NCBI GenBank assembly: GCA_030620095.1 | Contig: JAUTXW010001351.1 | Location: 2,914,001-2,978,000 of the forward strand | Source of the DNA: Kuschelorhynchus macadamiae | Taxonomy: Eukaryota > Arthropoda > Insecta > Coleoptera > Curculionidae | Direction of reading: 5' to 3' | DNA length: 64,000 nt | Part shown: positions 10,794 to 21,420 of the stretch, one piece after another | Layout: each line of letters starts with the position of its first letter | Numbering within the stretch: position 1 is the stretch's first letter | Made by a program: the position numbers and the translations under genes | Notes under the pieces: generated by a model | Seen by the model: only the letters and a program-made list of their open reading frames with translations | Databases searched by the model: none | What the model was told of the DNA's origin: nothing

Positions 10794-13480
10794 CATCGCT
10801 CTGCAATTTGTGAACTGTTACAGTGGCAGCCACCCTGAATTTTCCGACCCCTACAACCCAATTTACTCCGTGAAAATCCTTCCCTTTATCACTCCAAATT
10901 GTCATTTCTGCCCTCCTACCGTTCCTCCAAACTGTAGAGCCGCATCGCTAGCTATATCAGCGTTGTTACATCACGTGTCTGCTTTGATCCCCTCCACAAG
11001 CCTTTCTGCCACTTCCCCGTGTTTTGCTTTTCGAATGATAAATTCGTTGTTGCCAATTCGTAATGTAAAACCGGCATTTCCGAGATATTTTCTGATATAC
11101 ATTTTAATACAACAAAATTCTGCAAAGATTGATTATTTGTAACATAAGCTGTTCCTCCGACCCCAGGGGTCAAATCCCAACAAGATATTAAACATTTTTT
11201 TCCTCAGGGATCCAGAGAAGCCTTCTCTCGTCTCGAAACGAGTCCTTTCGTCTCGTCCATAATTCCTTTGTCTTGCTGGCCACATTTTCGTCTGGTCTCG
11301 TTTCTTTCGTGATGCAAAGTTCAGAAAAGATATCCTCAATTTGTTAACAGACGGTATAATGACATATAATCTGCTGCTCAACGTAATTCTTATGAGGATG
11401 TTTTTATTATAAAAAGAACACCTAATAAATTTGAAAGGTCGATGGTTCAGGAAAAACGTTTTTTAAATTAATAAACGAAAAGAGAAGGTTCTTACAGAAA
11501 AATGCAATGTTTTTTCATTCCAGAAGTATATCTGTTCACTAGCTTTGTTCTGAAAAGAACAATTTTCCTGACGATGCGCAAAAATCATTCGTTCGAATGA
11601 AAAGAATTTCCATTCGGACGAACATATACACAAAAAAATACAAAACAGAGGTACATGAAAAACTTTAATAACTATAACTATAAATCAAACTGCACAAGGT
11701 TCTTTAAGAAATGTTATCTTAAAACTTAAAATTACAAACCTTAATGAAGCTGGATTATATGCAATTACTCAATACCTCCTTCGTGTCAGACTTCCGATAC
11801 ATAGAAATGAAAACTATATAAATGAAAACAAGATAAAAACCCTTAGTGTTAGGAGTGCCGACCAATTTCCGCCCCAGCAGTAATTTAGGTGAGTTGGATT
11901 CCTCGGATTTTTTTTTCAAAATTGCGATTTTTTTGGTTCTCCTAGTCATAGTCAGGTTAGGTCCTAAACTTATACAATACAATCAACCTTAGGATGACCT
12001 GCAATGTATAGGAAGTTTGGTTTATATTGTCGTCAAATTTATATTTCACCTCTTTTTCCTACTCATCAGTATATTTTCTGGAAAAACGGAAAAACTTTCG
12101 GTTGGGGAGGGCACTCATACAAAAGTCCTTCCTTCCTAATGAAGTATTCCTTTTATCAACAAAACTGAAAAATATCACAACTTGTATGTGTATAAATATG
12201 TTACTAAATAACTATATGCGGAATTAAATTATGTCAACTTTCATTTTCCATGGTAAAATAATGATTTCTGATTATGGAAATCCAATCTACCGACTTTTTT
12301 GTGACAAGCATGTCACCTATCAATACCCTTGCTGACTATGTGTCCTAAGTTCTGCATATGCTGCTTTATATAAAGATTATTATTATTATTTTTATGATTG
12401 TTCTAAAATGTTGAAGTAAACAGTTAATAGATGTGCCTTGCTATGTTCGTTAGTTTACTGCATGACTAGTGTAATAAAGGCGATTTTCTAGACGCCAATG
12501 TTTAAGGGGATTAATCATTTTTTGAAAGATAATACTTATATATATTATATGTAAATTGTAACGGGAAATACCGAACTGCTAATATTAAACAGTCCGGAAT
12601 GAGTTGTGATACTACATCGATACACCTAACAAACTTAATTAAATAAACTCTGGCAGTACTAAAATCTATTAACGAAATTTACTAGTTAGAATACGATTAA
12701 TCATACTGCTCAACAAAAAGATCGATCCTTTAATCATTTTTTAAATTGATTTAACTTTTTTAAAGCTCAACTTTTTCGGATGCGTTTTTCGAATTTTAAA
12801 GACCATCTTTTCTACACTATAATTTATTAATATATTTATTGTATATATAGGGTTTAATTAATAAAGTCGTGACAAATTTCAAATAACTTACCATTCTGAC
12901 ATAAAAAAGGCATTTCAATATAGTGCGTTACCAAGTTTACATCAATATCTTCAGAAGCATTTTAATTACTAGCTTTTGATAAGAGTTACACTACTAAACT
13001 TAAAATTTGGGTACCATAGTTTTTATTATGCCATATCTTACAATCCTCTTAATGGATTTCGAAAAACTTTTCTAAATATTATGTCAAGAAAAATTTCCTT
13101 GACCAAAGCATTTTTTTGAGTTATAATTTTCAAATTTTAACAGGTCGACACGAAATAAAACGCAGGTATAAGCACTTTTGTGAAAAAACGACAAATTATT
13201 GTTTTGATCAATCTGAGCAATACTAATCATTTATGTATCAATTGCCATCTCACAAAAATCGCTTTATAATAGAATTGAGTTTTCAATCTCTACAAAATTG
13301 TCATAGACATATTGCTGTGACATTTTGAGCCAACAACGTTTGCTAATTAACCTTTTTTAAACTAAGCTTATTTAATAAAATCGAAAATGACAAAGCCTAG
13401 AGATAATTAATACAGAAATGTAGTACAGTAAGGGTGAGAATGTGTTTATTAAAAAAAACGAAATTTAATTTAATTAATAT
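10788..13480. other. No gene seen
   Basis: Open frames up to 110 codons at 10,810-11,380 show no family motif on either strand. The rest is AT-rich with stops throughout. Confidence 0.45.
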
Positions 13481-13489
13481 TATTAGGTA

Positions 13490-14500
13490 ATTTTCCCCTC
13501 CCCTCTCTCCCTCTCCAACGAACACAGAGCACAAAGTTAGTTTCGCGCAAATATGTCAAATCCAATGTTGTATATAAGTTGGCAAGTAAGTTTGAGATGA
13601 TATTAGGTGGGTCTGTCCCCTCATCTCTTTCAGTGTACCCAGAGTACAAAAATTTGCTGAACGGAGCTCTTTCGCGCAAATATATCAAAACCAATGCCGT
13701 GGGTGAAAATTTGGGCATTAATTAAGTTCCTCTCCCTTAGAGTACAGGGATTGGCTGAACGAGGTTTTTTCGTACAAATATATAAAAAATGCTATATATG
13801 AGTTGGCAAGTTTGAGACATTATTAGATGGCTCCCCCTACCCCATTTGTCCTTTCCAGCGAGCGTAGAATACGAAACATTGCTGAATGAGGCTCAAATAT
13901 ATCAAAACAAATGCCCCATATGAGTTGGCAAGTAAATTTGGGACATTATTAGGCGGTTCTTCCCTACCCTGTCCAGTGTACAGGGAGGACAAAAGTTTGT
14001 AAACCGGAGCTTTGTCGCACAAATATATCTAAATCAATGCCGTTTATGAAAGTTTGGGAGATTAATTAAGTGGTTTCCCCCTACCCCTCTCATCCTTTCC
14101 ATGAAAATAGAGTAAATTTGGTGACAAATATATTAAAATCAATGCCGTATACAGGCTAGCAAGTAAGTGTGGAACATTATTAGGTGGTTTCTCCCTACCT
14201 CCCTCATTCTTTCTAGCGGACATCAAGTACAGACGTTTGCTGATCTGAACTTTTTAGCTCATATATATCAAAGGCAACGCCGTGTATGAAAAAACAAATA
14301 CGTTTGGGACATAAAGGAGGTACCCTTTACACCCCTCATCCTTTCCAGCAGAGGTAGAGTAAGTTTCCTGGCCGGGGCTTTTTCGCGCAAATATATCAAA
14401 ACCAATGCCGTTGGCTTGACTTCGAACTCCAGCTATACCAGTTAGAAAAATATTTAGTAAACTTTCCAACATTGACTTGATGTTCGGACATTATTGGGAA
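13490..14500. repeat. Satellite-like tandem array, unit about 100-140 bp, about 8 copies
   Basis: The landmark CAAATATATCAAAACCAATGCCG recurs with changes near 13,548, 13,678, 13,778, 13,905, 14,020, 14,130, 14,265 and 14,393. Other landmarks recur between these points: GACATTATTAGGTGGTT, CCCCTACCCCTC, CATCCTTTCCAGCG and GTTTGCTGAACGGAGCTTTTTCGCGC. Copies differ by substitutions and small deletions, so this is an old array. Short open frames on the minus strand are by-products of the repeat. Confidence 0.9.
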
Positions 14501-14959
14501 AACGTACGGTAAATGTGTAAATAATTTTAATACAAAAACAAAAATTTTGGTGTATAAATTTAAACTAGAGTGAACGAACTACTGCACTATTGCGGCCATG
14601 CTAATATAGCTGTGTTGAAATATCACAAGTGGCCATTAAGGTATAGATCGCACTTAATATTATTGTGTGTTTTTTTTGTAACATAATCAGATAAGGACCA
14701 CATTTTAGTTTGTTTTTTTTTCAGAATTACAAATTTAAAAAAATGCACGACAATCTACAAAGTAATCCAAAAAATATTCACTTAAATTTTAAAATTTTTC
14801 AGGACAATATGGTATATTTAACCCTGTTTTAGACGCATTTCTCAATAAAGTATTTTGCGTTGATCGCTTGTGTATTTATAAAAAAACGCATGACAGTCGA
14901 TTTAAATCCGGCGGTGACATTTATTTCGCGTACTTTGGTTCTCTTTTTTCTACTTAATT
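14501..14959. other. No gene seen
   Basis: AT-rich spacer between the tandem array and the PLE pair. Confidence 0.5.
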
Positions 14960-15005
14960 TCAAAATACAAGAGTTCTAACCACACTACACCACAACTTGT
15001 TACGT

Positions 15006-15048
15006 TCTGGACGCGCGTTTCGCTAACCAAGTTAGCATCATCAGCAGA
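15006..15048 (-). ncRNA. Hammerhead-ribozyme-like motif, PLE copy A 3' region
   Basis: The minus strand is identical to the motif in copy B: TCTG, CTGATGA, GCTAAC/GTTAGC stem with loop TTG, GAAA, CGCGCGTC, CAGA. The predicted cleavage follows the GTC at 15,010-15,012. Details and caveats are given under copy B (18,951-18,993). Confidence 0.72.
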
Positions 15049-15102
15049 TGATATAAACTAAAGTAACTTATCCTAACCGAGAGTATTTATAGGTAAATGT
15101 GG

Positions 15103-17017
15103 TCACACTTGGTTGCACCCGACTGCACCGTTGTCAAGTAAACAATAGAGGGGACTATAGGGAATAGGCCCTCTGTCTTTATTTAGTGCTTTCTTACCAC
15201 ATTTAACTATTTCTATACTCTCAAATGCATCCAATAATCTATTATTAGATACATTTTTAATCAACTTAAGATTATTTATTCCTATTCGGTGATTGTTTTC
15301 CAAAGCATGTTGGGCAACGCTTGACTTTTCTGTTCTTCCGTATCTTAAATGTGCCATGTGTTCTTTAAAATGAATGTTTATGGAGCGTTTAGTTTGCCCA
15401 ACATATTTTAGATCACAGTCATTACAGCTAATTTCATAGATGCCACTCCTCTCCCTCAAGTTGACTTTGTCTTTGGGGTTTCCAAGGAGATTTTTCAAAC
15501 TATTCTCCGTTTTGTAGGCTACTCTAAAACCTACGTTTTTAAATACTTTTTCTAGACCTCTCGTATATCTGGGATCATATGGGATTACTATGAATTTATT
15601 GGAAGCCTCAGGTATTTGAAGAGAAATGGCATCTTTTAACATTTTCTTATGCTTATGTCTATTTTCTAGTTTATGTACAAAATTATCATTACATCCATTA
15701 CTTTTAGCTATATTTTTAATCCGATTCATTTCATTGTTAAAACGTTCTTTACTTAGTGGAAAATTGACTAACCTGTGAGTTAAGAAATGGAATGCTGCCA
15801 TTTTGTGTTGACGGCAATGAAATGAGTCGGATGTTATATATCTATCAGTATTAGTAAATTTCCTATAAATATCAAATTCTAATTTATCGTTATTTCTAAT
15901 AACTAATGTGTCGAGAAAAGGTAATTGCCCATTGTTGTCCTTTTCGTACGTAAAATTAATGGAAGGATGTTTATTATTTAATGTTTCTAAGAAAGTGTCC
16001 AAATTTTCTGTTTTAGTATCAAAAATAGCAAATATATCGTCTACGTATCTATACCACACCCTTGGGAAATACTTGAGTTCTTTTTTGAATTGGGTCTCTA
16101 ATCTGCCCATAAACAAATTTGCAAGGAACGGAGATAAGCAATTGCCCATCGCAGTTCCCTCTAGTTGTTTATAATATTTATTGTTGTACTGAAAAAAAAT
16201 AAGTACTACTCATAAATACTCATCAATAATTTCTTTCTTCAAATTATTGATTTCAAGTAGTTCCTTTAGGTACTCTAAAGCTAGTGGTATGGGTACACTA
16301 GGAAACAATGAGCTTACATCAAAAGATATTAAAATTTCACCTTCTTTTAAGTGAACATTCTTAATTTTATCTAAGAATTCTAACGAGTTAGTAACCTCAA
16401 AGTTATCATACGAAATATTTAATTTGCCGAATTCTTCTACTAACCATTTTGAAATATTGTACGTTGGTGATCCAACAGCTGAAACAATAGATCTCATGGA
16501 CTTCCCAGGTTTATGAATTTTGGGAAGGCAATACAGTTTAGATAACTGTGGGTTACTATGTGTTAGTTTGAATTTTAGTTTATCGGACACAAGGTTTTTA
16601 CACTGTTTTAAAGTACTTTTTACTTCTGTTATCATTTTTGATAACGGGTTTTTCTCAATTAAATCATAAGGATCAGTTTGAATCAAATTGTCTACTCTAT
16701 CAAAATAATCTGTTTTGTCTAGTATAACAACCTTATTTCCTTTGTCAGCTTTTAAATAAAAACATTCCTTTTTCTTCAGTCCCTGGATAACTTCAGTGTT
16801 TTTACGAGAAACATATTTTGACTTGTTGTTAACAACGTTTTTTGAGATTTGATTTCTGCAAGCCTCTCTAATGAATCCCTTAGTTGACTCTGGCACGTAT
16901 TGAATGGAACTTTCGATATTCCCTATAATAGTTGGTAAACTATTTTTTACTGGAGGCTCTGCAAAATTCAAACCTTTATTCAAAAGGGCGATTTCTCTAT
17001 TATCAAAAGTTCCAATA
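15103..17017 (-). pseudogene. PLE reverse transcriptase with GIY-YIG endonuclease, copy A (frameshifted)
   Basis: Two open segments, 17,017-16,210 and 16,149-15,103, hold the RT motifs in order: LKADKGNKVVILDKTDYF, LYCLPKIHKPGKSMRSIVSA, LISFDVSSLFPSVPI, AMGNCLSPFLANLFMG and the catalytic YRYVDDIFAIF. A GIY-YIG domain follows (GIYEISCNDCDLKYVGQT) with the Cys-x2-Cys typical of PLEs. RT copies the element RNA; GIY-YIG nicks the target. A deletion and frameshift at 16,150-16,209 removes residues between the SFDVSS and AMGNC blocks. The Arg expected in the GIY-YIG active site is His (INIHFKEH; copy B has INIRFKEH), a change consistent with CpG decay. The open frame continuing above 17,017 is the antisense of copy B, not element sequence. 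Confidence 0.9.
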
Positions 17018-18896
17018 AAAAATAGTTTACCAACTATTATAGGGAATATCGAAAGTTCCATTCAATACGTGCCAGAGTCAACTAAGGGATTCATTAGAGA
17101 GGCTTGCAGAAATCAAATGTCAAAAAACGTTTATATATTTTATAAACGTTGTTAACAACGTTTATAAAATATGTTTCTCGTAAAAACACTGAAGTTATCC
17201 AGGGACTGAAGAAAAAGGAATGTTTTTATTTAAAAGCTGACAAAGGAAATAAGGTTGTTATACTAGACAAAACAAATTATTTTGAAAGAGTAGACAATTT
17301 GATTCAAACTGGTCCTTATGATTTAATTGAGAAAAACTCGTTATCAAAAATGATAACAGAAGTAAAAAGTACTTTAAAACAGTGTAAAAACCTTGTGTCC
17401 GATAAACTAAAATTCAAACTAACACATAGTAACCCACAGTTATCTAAACTGTATTGCCTTCCCAAAATTCATAAACCTGGGAAGTCCATGAGACCTATTG
17501 TTTCAGCTGTTGGATCACCAACGTACAATATTTCAAAATGGTTAGTAGAAGAATTCGGCAAATTAAATATTTCGTATGATAACTTTGAGGTTACTAACTC
17601 GTTAGAATTCTTAGATAAAATTAAGAATGTTCACTTAAAAGAAGGTGAAATTTTAATATCTTTTGATGTAAGCTCATTGTTTCCTAGTGTACCCATACCA
17701 CTAGCTTTAGAGTACCTAAAGGAACTACTTGAAATCAATAATTTGAAGAAAGAAATTATTGATAAGTATTTACTTCTCACAAAATTATGTATGAATCAAA
17801 ATTTTTTTCAGTACAACAATAAATATTATAAACAACTAGAGGGAACTGCGATGGGCAATTGCTTATCTCCGTTCCTTGCAAATTTGTTTATGGGGAGATT
17901 AGAAACCCAATTCAAAAAAGAACTCAAGTATTTCCCAAGGGTGTGGTATAGATACGTAGACGATATATTTGCTATTTTTGATACTAAAACAGAAAATTTG
18001 GACACTTTCTTAGAAACATTAAACAATAAACATCCTTCCATTAATTTTACGTACGAAAAGGAGAACAATGGGCAATTACCTTTTCTCGACACATTAGTTA
18101 TTAGAAATAACGATAAATTAGAATTTGATATTTATAGGAAATTTATTAAAACTGATAGATATATAACATCCGATTCATTTCATTGCCGTCAACACAAAAT
18201 GGCAGCATTCCATTTCTTAACTCACAGGTTAGTCAATTTTCCACTAAGTAAAGAACGTTTTAACAATGAAATGAATCGGATTAAAAATATAGCTAAAAGT
18301 AATGGATATAATGATAATTTTGTACATAAACTAGAAAATAGACATAAGCATAAGAAAATGTTAAAAGATGCCACTTCTCTTCAAATACCTGAGGCTTCCA
18401 ATAAATTCATAGTAATCCCATATGATCCCAGATATACGAGAGGTCTAGAAAAAGTATTTAAAATGTAAGTTTTAGAGTAGCCTACAAAACGGAGAATAGT
18501 TTGAAAAATCTCCTTGGAAACCCCAAAGACAAAGTCGACTTGAGGGAGAGGAGTGGCATCTATGAAATTAGCTGTAATGACTGTGATCTAAAATATGTTG
18601 GGCAAACTAAACGCTCCATAAACATTCGTTTTAAAGAACACATGGCACATTTAAGATACGGAAGAACAGAAAAGTCAAGCGTTGCCCAACATGCTTTGGA
18701 AAACAATCACCGAATAGGAATAAATAATCTTAAGTTGATTAAAAATGTATCTAATAATAGATTATTGGATGCATTTGAGAGTATAGAAATAGTTAAATGT
18801 GGTAAGAAAGCACTAAATAAAGACAGAGGGCCTATTCCCTATAGTCCCCTCTATTGTTTACTTGACAACGGTTCAGTCGGATGCAACCAAGTGTGA
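17018..18896 (+). pseudogene. PLE reverse transcriptase with GIY-YIG endonuclease, copy B (two frame breaks)
   Basis: Open segments are 17,018-17,155, 17,149-18,468 and 18,472-18,896. All RT motifs are intact in the long segment, including LYCLPKIHKPGKSMRPIVSA, AMGNCLSPFLANLFMG and YRYVDDIFAIF, and the GIY-YIG domain (GIY, YVG eleven residues later, then Arg and His in INIRFKEH) looks complete. The first break is a local palindromic insertion at 17,127-17,165. The second is a one-base loss near 18,464, after GLEKVFK, where copy A stays open. The domain order and the Cys-x2-Cys in the GIY-YIG core are typical of endonuclease-positive PLEs. Without the two breaks this would be the best-preserved PLE protein in the window; as it stands it cannot encode one polypeptide. 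Confidence 0.92.
17135..17172. repeat. 38-bp perfect palindrome inside PLE copy B
   Basis: The sequence is symmetric around GTTAAC (17,151-17,156) for 19 bases on each side. Copy A at the same place has only the short core ACGTTGTTAACAAC and none of the flanking symmetry. The extra bases in copy B therefore look copied from the opposite arm, as in template-switched correction of a quasi-palindrome. This event creates the first frame break of copy B. Confidence 0.85.
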
Positions 18897-18950
18897 CCAC
18901 ATTTACCTATAAATAGTCTCGGTTAGGATAAGTTACTTTAGTTTATTTCA

Positions 18951-18993
18951 TCTGCTGATGATGCTAACTTGGTTAGCGAAACGCGCGTCCAGA
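18951..18993 (+). ncRNA. Hammerhead-ribozyme-like motif, PLE copy B 3' region
   Basis: In order: TCTG (stem I, 18,951), CTGATGA (18,955-18,961), one T, GCTAAC and GTTAGC (stem II, loop TTG), GAAA (18,978-18,981), CGCGC and then GTC (18,987-18,989), and CAGA pairing with the first TCTG. This fits the type I hammerhead layout with predicted cleavage after GTC. Stem III is the self-complementary ACGCGCGT, which two RNAs could share. The unpaired T between CTGATGA and stem II is not canonical and is the main doubt. Hammerhead motifs with very short stem III are known from PLEs, where they are thought to act in processing of tandem transcripts. Confidence 0.75.
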
Positions 18994-19039
18994 ACGTAAC
19001 AAGTTGTGGTGTAGTGTGGTTAGAACTCTTGTATTTTGA

Positions 19040-20224
19040 TCTATCTTCCACCATAGGTTCCAGTGTTAGGACTCTACTTAATTTGTTTCATAGTAATTGC
19101 TGAGTAAGAATTAGGACATGCTTTACAGACTAATTGGAGTAAAAAGTTTATGGTATATTAAATAATCCTTAAACCTGACTGGGCCCCACCTGGGTATTAC
19201 TTTAATTTGAAATTGGTAAACCAGCACTAACGTAAGATTAGGTACATCTCATTTAAGCACACCAAACCGTACCAGTAGTCGGATCCAATGTCGAAACGAC
19301 CAAAATTGTATTCCCCATTTACGTCGCATTTGGGTTGGGTAGCCGTTCTGCCAACGTCGAATGCCAAGGTGGAGTTGCGAAGTTGATGTTGTTATTACGT
19401 CATCTAAAAAAATTATAAAAATCCGTTAGACTAAACAAACAAAAATGTCTGAAGATGTTAACAGTAACGGACCAAACTGAAATGTCAAAATGTTAAACAC
19501 CAAAACTTTTTGAATTTTACATGAGTTTATTGATAATTCCATATAACTATAACTATTTTTTTTGAAAATGTGTTTTTTGTCGTATAGTGTAAAAAATACG
19601 GGGTTTTAAAATTGGAAATCCGCATTTAAATAAGTATACTTTAACTACTTAATGTTAGCATATTAACATAGGGAAATAAATTACAAAACATATTTAAACT
19701 AGCGACACTATTTTATCTGGGTACCCAGTATCCCATATAAAGCAAAAAATAGAAATAAAACTACTACGTAGACCGAAGAAAACATCTCCCCCGATGTCAT
19801 GTTTGGACCACTAACCTACTTATTATTTTTATTATAATTACGTTAATTTGGTAAATAAAATTCGGAATGAAATATGTTTTATAAATTACAAAATGTGCGT
19901 AGGGTCCATATAATTTATTCTCCTTTTCGTTCTTTATCAACTTTTACCGCCCCTAACAGCATTTGAGGGAATATTTGCGAATTTCTCGACATCTGTCGAA
20001 CTAAAAAGTCCATGTTGTCAAAATGTCTATCTTGACGTCGCGTCAGCAAGGCACACCTTGAAAAAGTGACGGCTTCCTTAAAAAATTTTGCATTTTGTAG
20101 CAAAAATATGAAATTGTGACATGCCCAATTGTTTCCGTCCTAGGACTTTCCGATATGCAGGTACGAAGACTTAAAACCAAGGACTGAATGTGAAATAATT
20201 CAGTACACCCTATAAATTATATTA

Positions 20225-20275
<51 letters not shown>

Positions 20276-21420
20276 GAATGAGCTCTTCAGTTGGCGTACT
20301 ACTTCCGCTATTTTTTTTTTTAGAGGCAAACCTAATTTTTGATATCCCACTTATGAAAATTAGTCCAGGCGTTTAGCTTGTAGGTGGTAGGTAACAAATA
20401 ATCGATACATTCAAGCTTATGCAGTGGCGGTTTGGTAATAGAGCTTCAAAGATGTAATACCGGTCACAAATCTCAAAAAATCTTAATTTCCGGCTTTAAA
20501 CTTTTATCTGCATAGTTTCGTTCACTCCAGCAAAGCGCTTAGACAATACACACAGAATATATATAAGCTATTCTGTGACACTGCATAATGTATTATCCGC
20601 GTTCCGTTATAAATTCGTCTTTCGACCGATACTACGCCAAGCAGTCGTTGTTGCACTGCGAAATGACGTTTTTGCCGCAGCCCATCAAGTAGGAGCTCGC
20701 AGCAAACACATATGATATGCATAGTGACCTTAAAGCTACCAATAAGTGATAAGCTTTATATCGAATACCTAGCTGCAAATAATTTACCGGCAGTGTTTTG
20801 TGTGAGTAGGCGTATTTTTTTACTACACGTTTCTAAACATATGTCGCAGAAATACAACGATGCCATAAGCCGCTATGAAACCTTGCCGGCTTTGCGATAA
20901 TATGTCTATTATTATTAGTATTGACGAAAAACGTGAAATTAAACGAAATGGATGTCATACTCTTGAGTTAAAACTTGAGTGCTCTTCGAAATGAACGTAC
21001 ATTCGAAATTTAATGTAAATATTTATTCAAAATTCCACATGTGAAATAAACTGTTATTTTGTTTTCCTTCTCTATAGTTTTTGTGGGTTGTTCAGAATTG
21101 GTCAAGTATCTAGTGCTGTCAGTGATTTAGTACATTTAAGTGAAAAAGCAAAGCTACCGATGACGACTGTTAAATATTTCTACTCTGGAACGGATATGAA
21201 CATTTCTAAGGAGTACCATATTTGCAGACAATCACAAACAGTGTTTTCGCTCTGGGCCGCTTATGTGTTGTTAATTCGGTCCAGACTACCAAAAAAATAT
21301 CGAAAATTATCGAAACATGTTTGCTTAAGCTACATTTGTATTAAATTCATGTTATGTCCGTTAAATATAAAATTTTCAGTTTTTTCGATTTTTTGCATGC
21401 GTAAATCGTTTTTCTCATTA
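19040..21420. other. No gene seen; contains (AT)n
   Basis: Apart from an (AT)n run at 20,227-20,272, I find no coding, RNA or element signature. Several short open frames near 20,500-21,450 show no recognisable motif. Confidence 0.5.
20227..20272. repeat. (AT)n microsatellite
   Basis: About 23 AT dinucleotides. Confidence 0.95.

Larger units (their letters stand above)
14960..17017 (-). mobile_element. Penelope-like element, copy A (5'-truncated)
   Basis: This copy runs right to left from the junction at about 17,017 to the 3' end at 14,960. It contains the RT and GIY-YIG coding region and a 3' untranslated region with a hammerhead-like motif. It is joined head to head with copy B: 14,960-16,950 is the near-exact reverse complement of 17,018-19,039. 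Copy A has 67 extra 5' bases (16,951-17,017), coding for an ALLNKGLNFAEPP stretch, which copy B lacks. The 3' end beside the flank reads ACTCTTGTATTTTGA on the element strand. Confidence 0.93.
17018..19039 (+). mobile_element. Penelope-like element, copy B (5'-truncated, inverted relative to copy A)
   Basis: This copy begins abruptly inside the coding region at 17,018 and runs to the 3' end at about 19,039, where similarity to copy A stops. It carries RT, GIY-YIG and a 3' hammerhead-like motif. Translations of the two copies differ at scattered positions, for example MRPIVS/MRSIVS, FIKTD/FTNTD, GYND/GCND, VDLRE/VNLRE and NGSVG/NGAVG. They are therefore close but not identical copies, and not an exact recent duplication. 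The 5' junction between opposed truncated ends fits two insertions or a 5'-inverted integration. Confidence 0.93.

Noticed and set aside
10810..11381. Open frames on both strands up to 110 codons
   Set aside because: No recognisable domain or element motif and no splice or promoter context; likely chance.
13490..14500. CRISPR-like regular repeats
   Set aside because: Units are contiguous and diverged, with no constant repeat and unique spacers; in a eukaryotic context this is a satellite.
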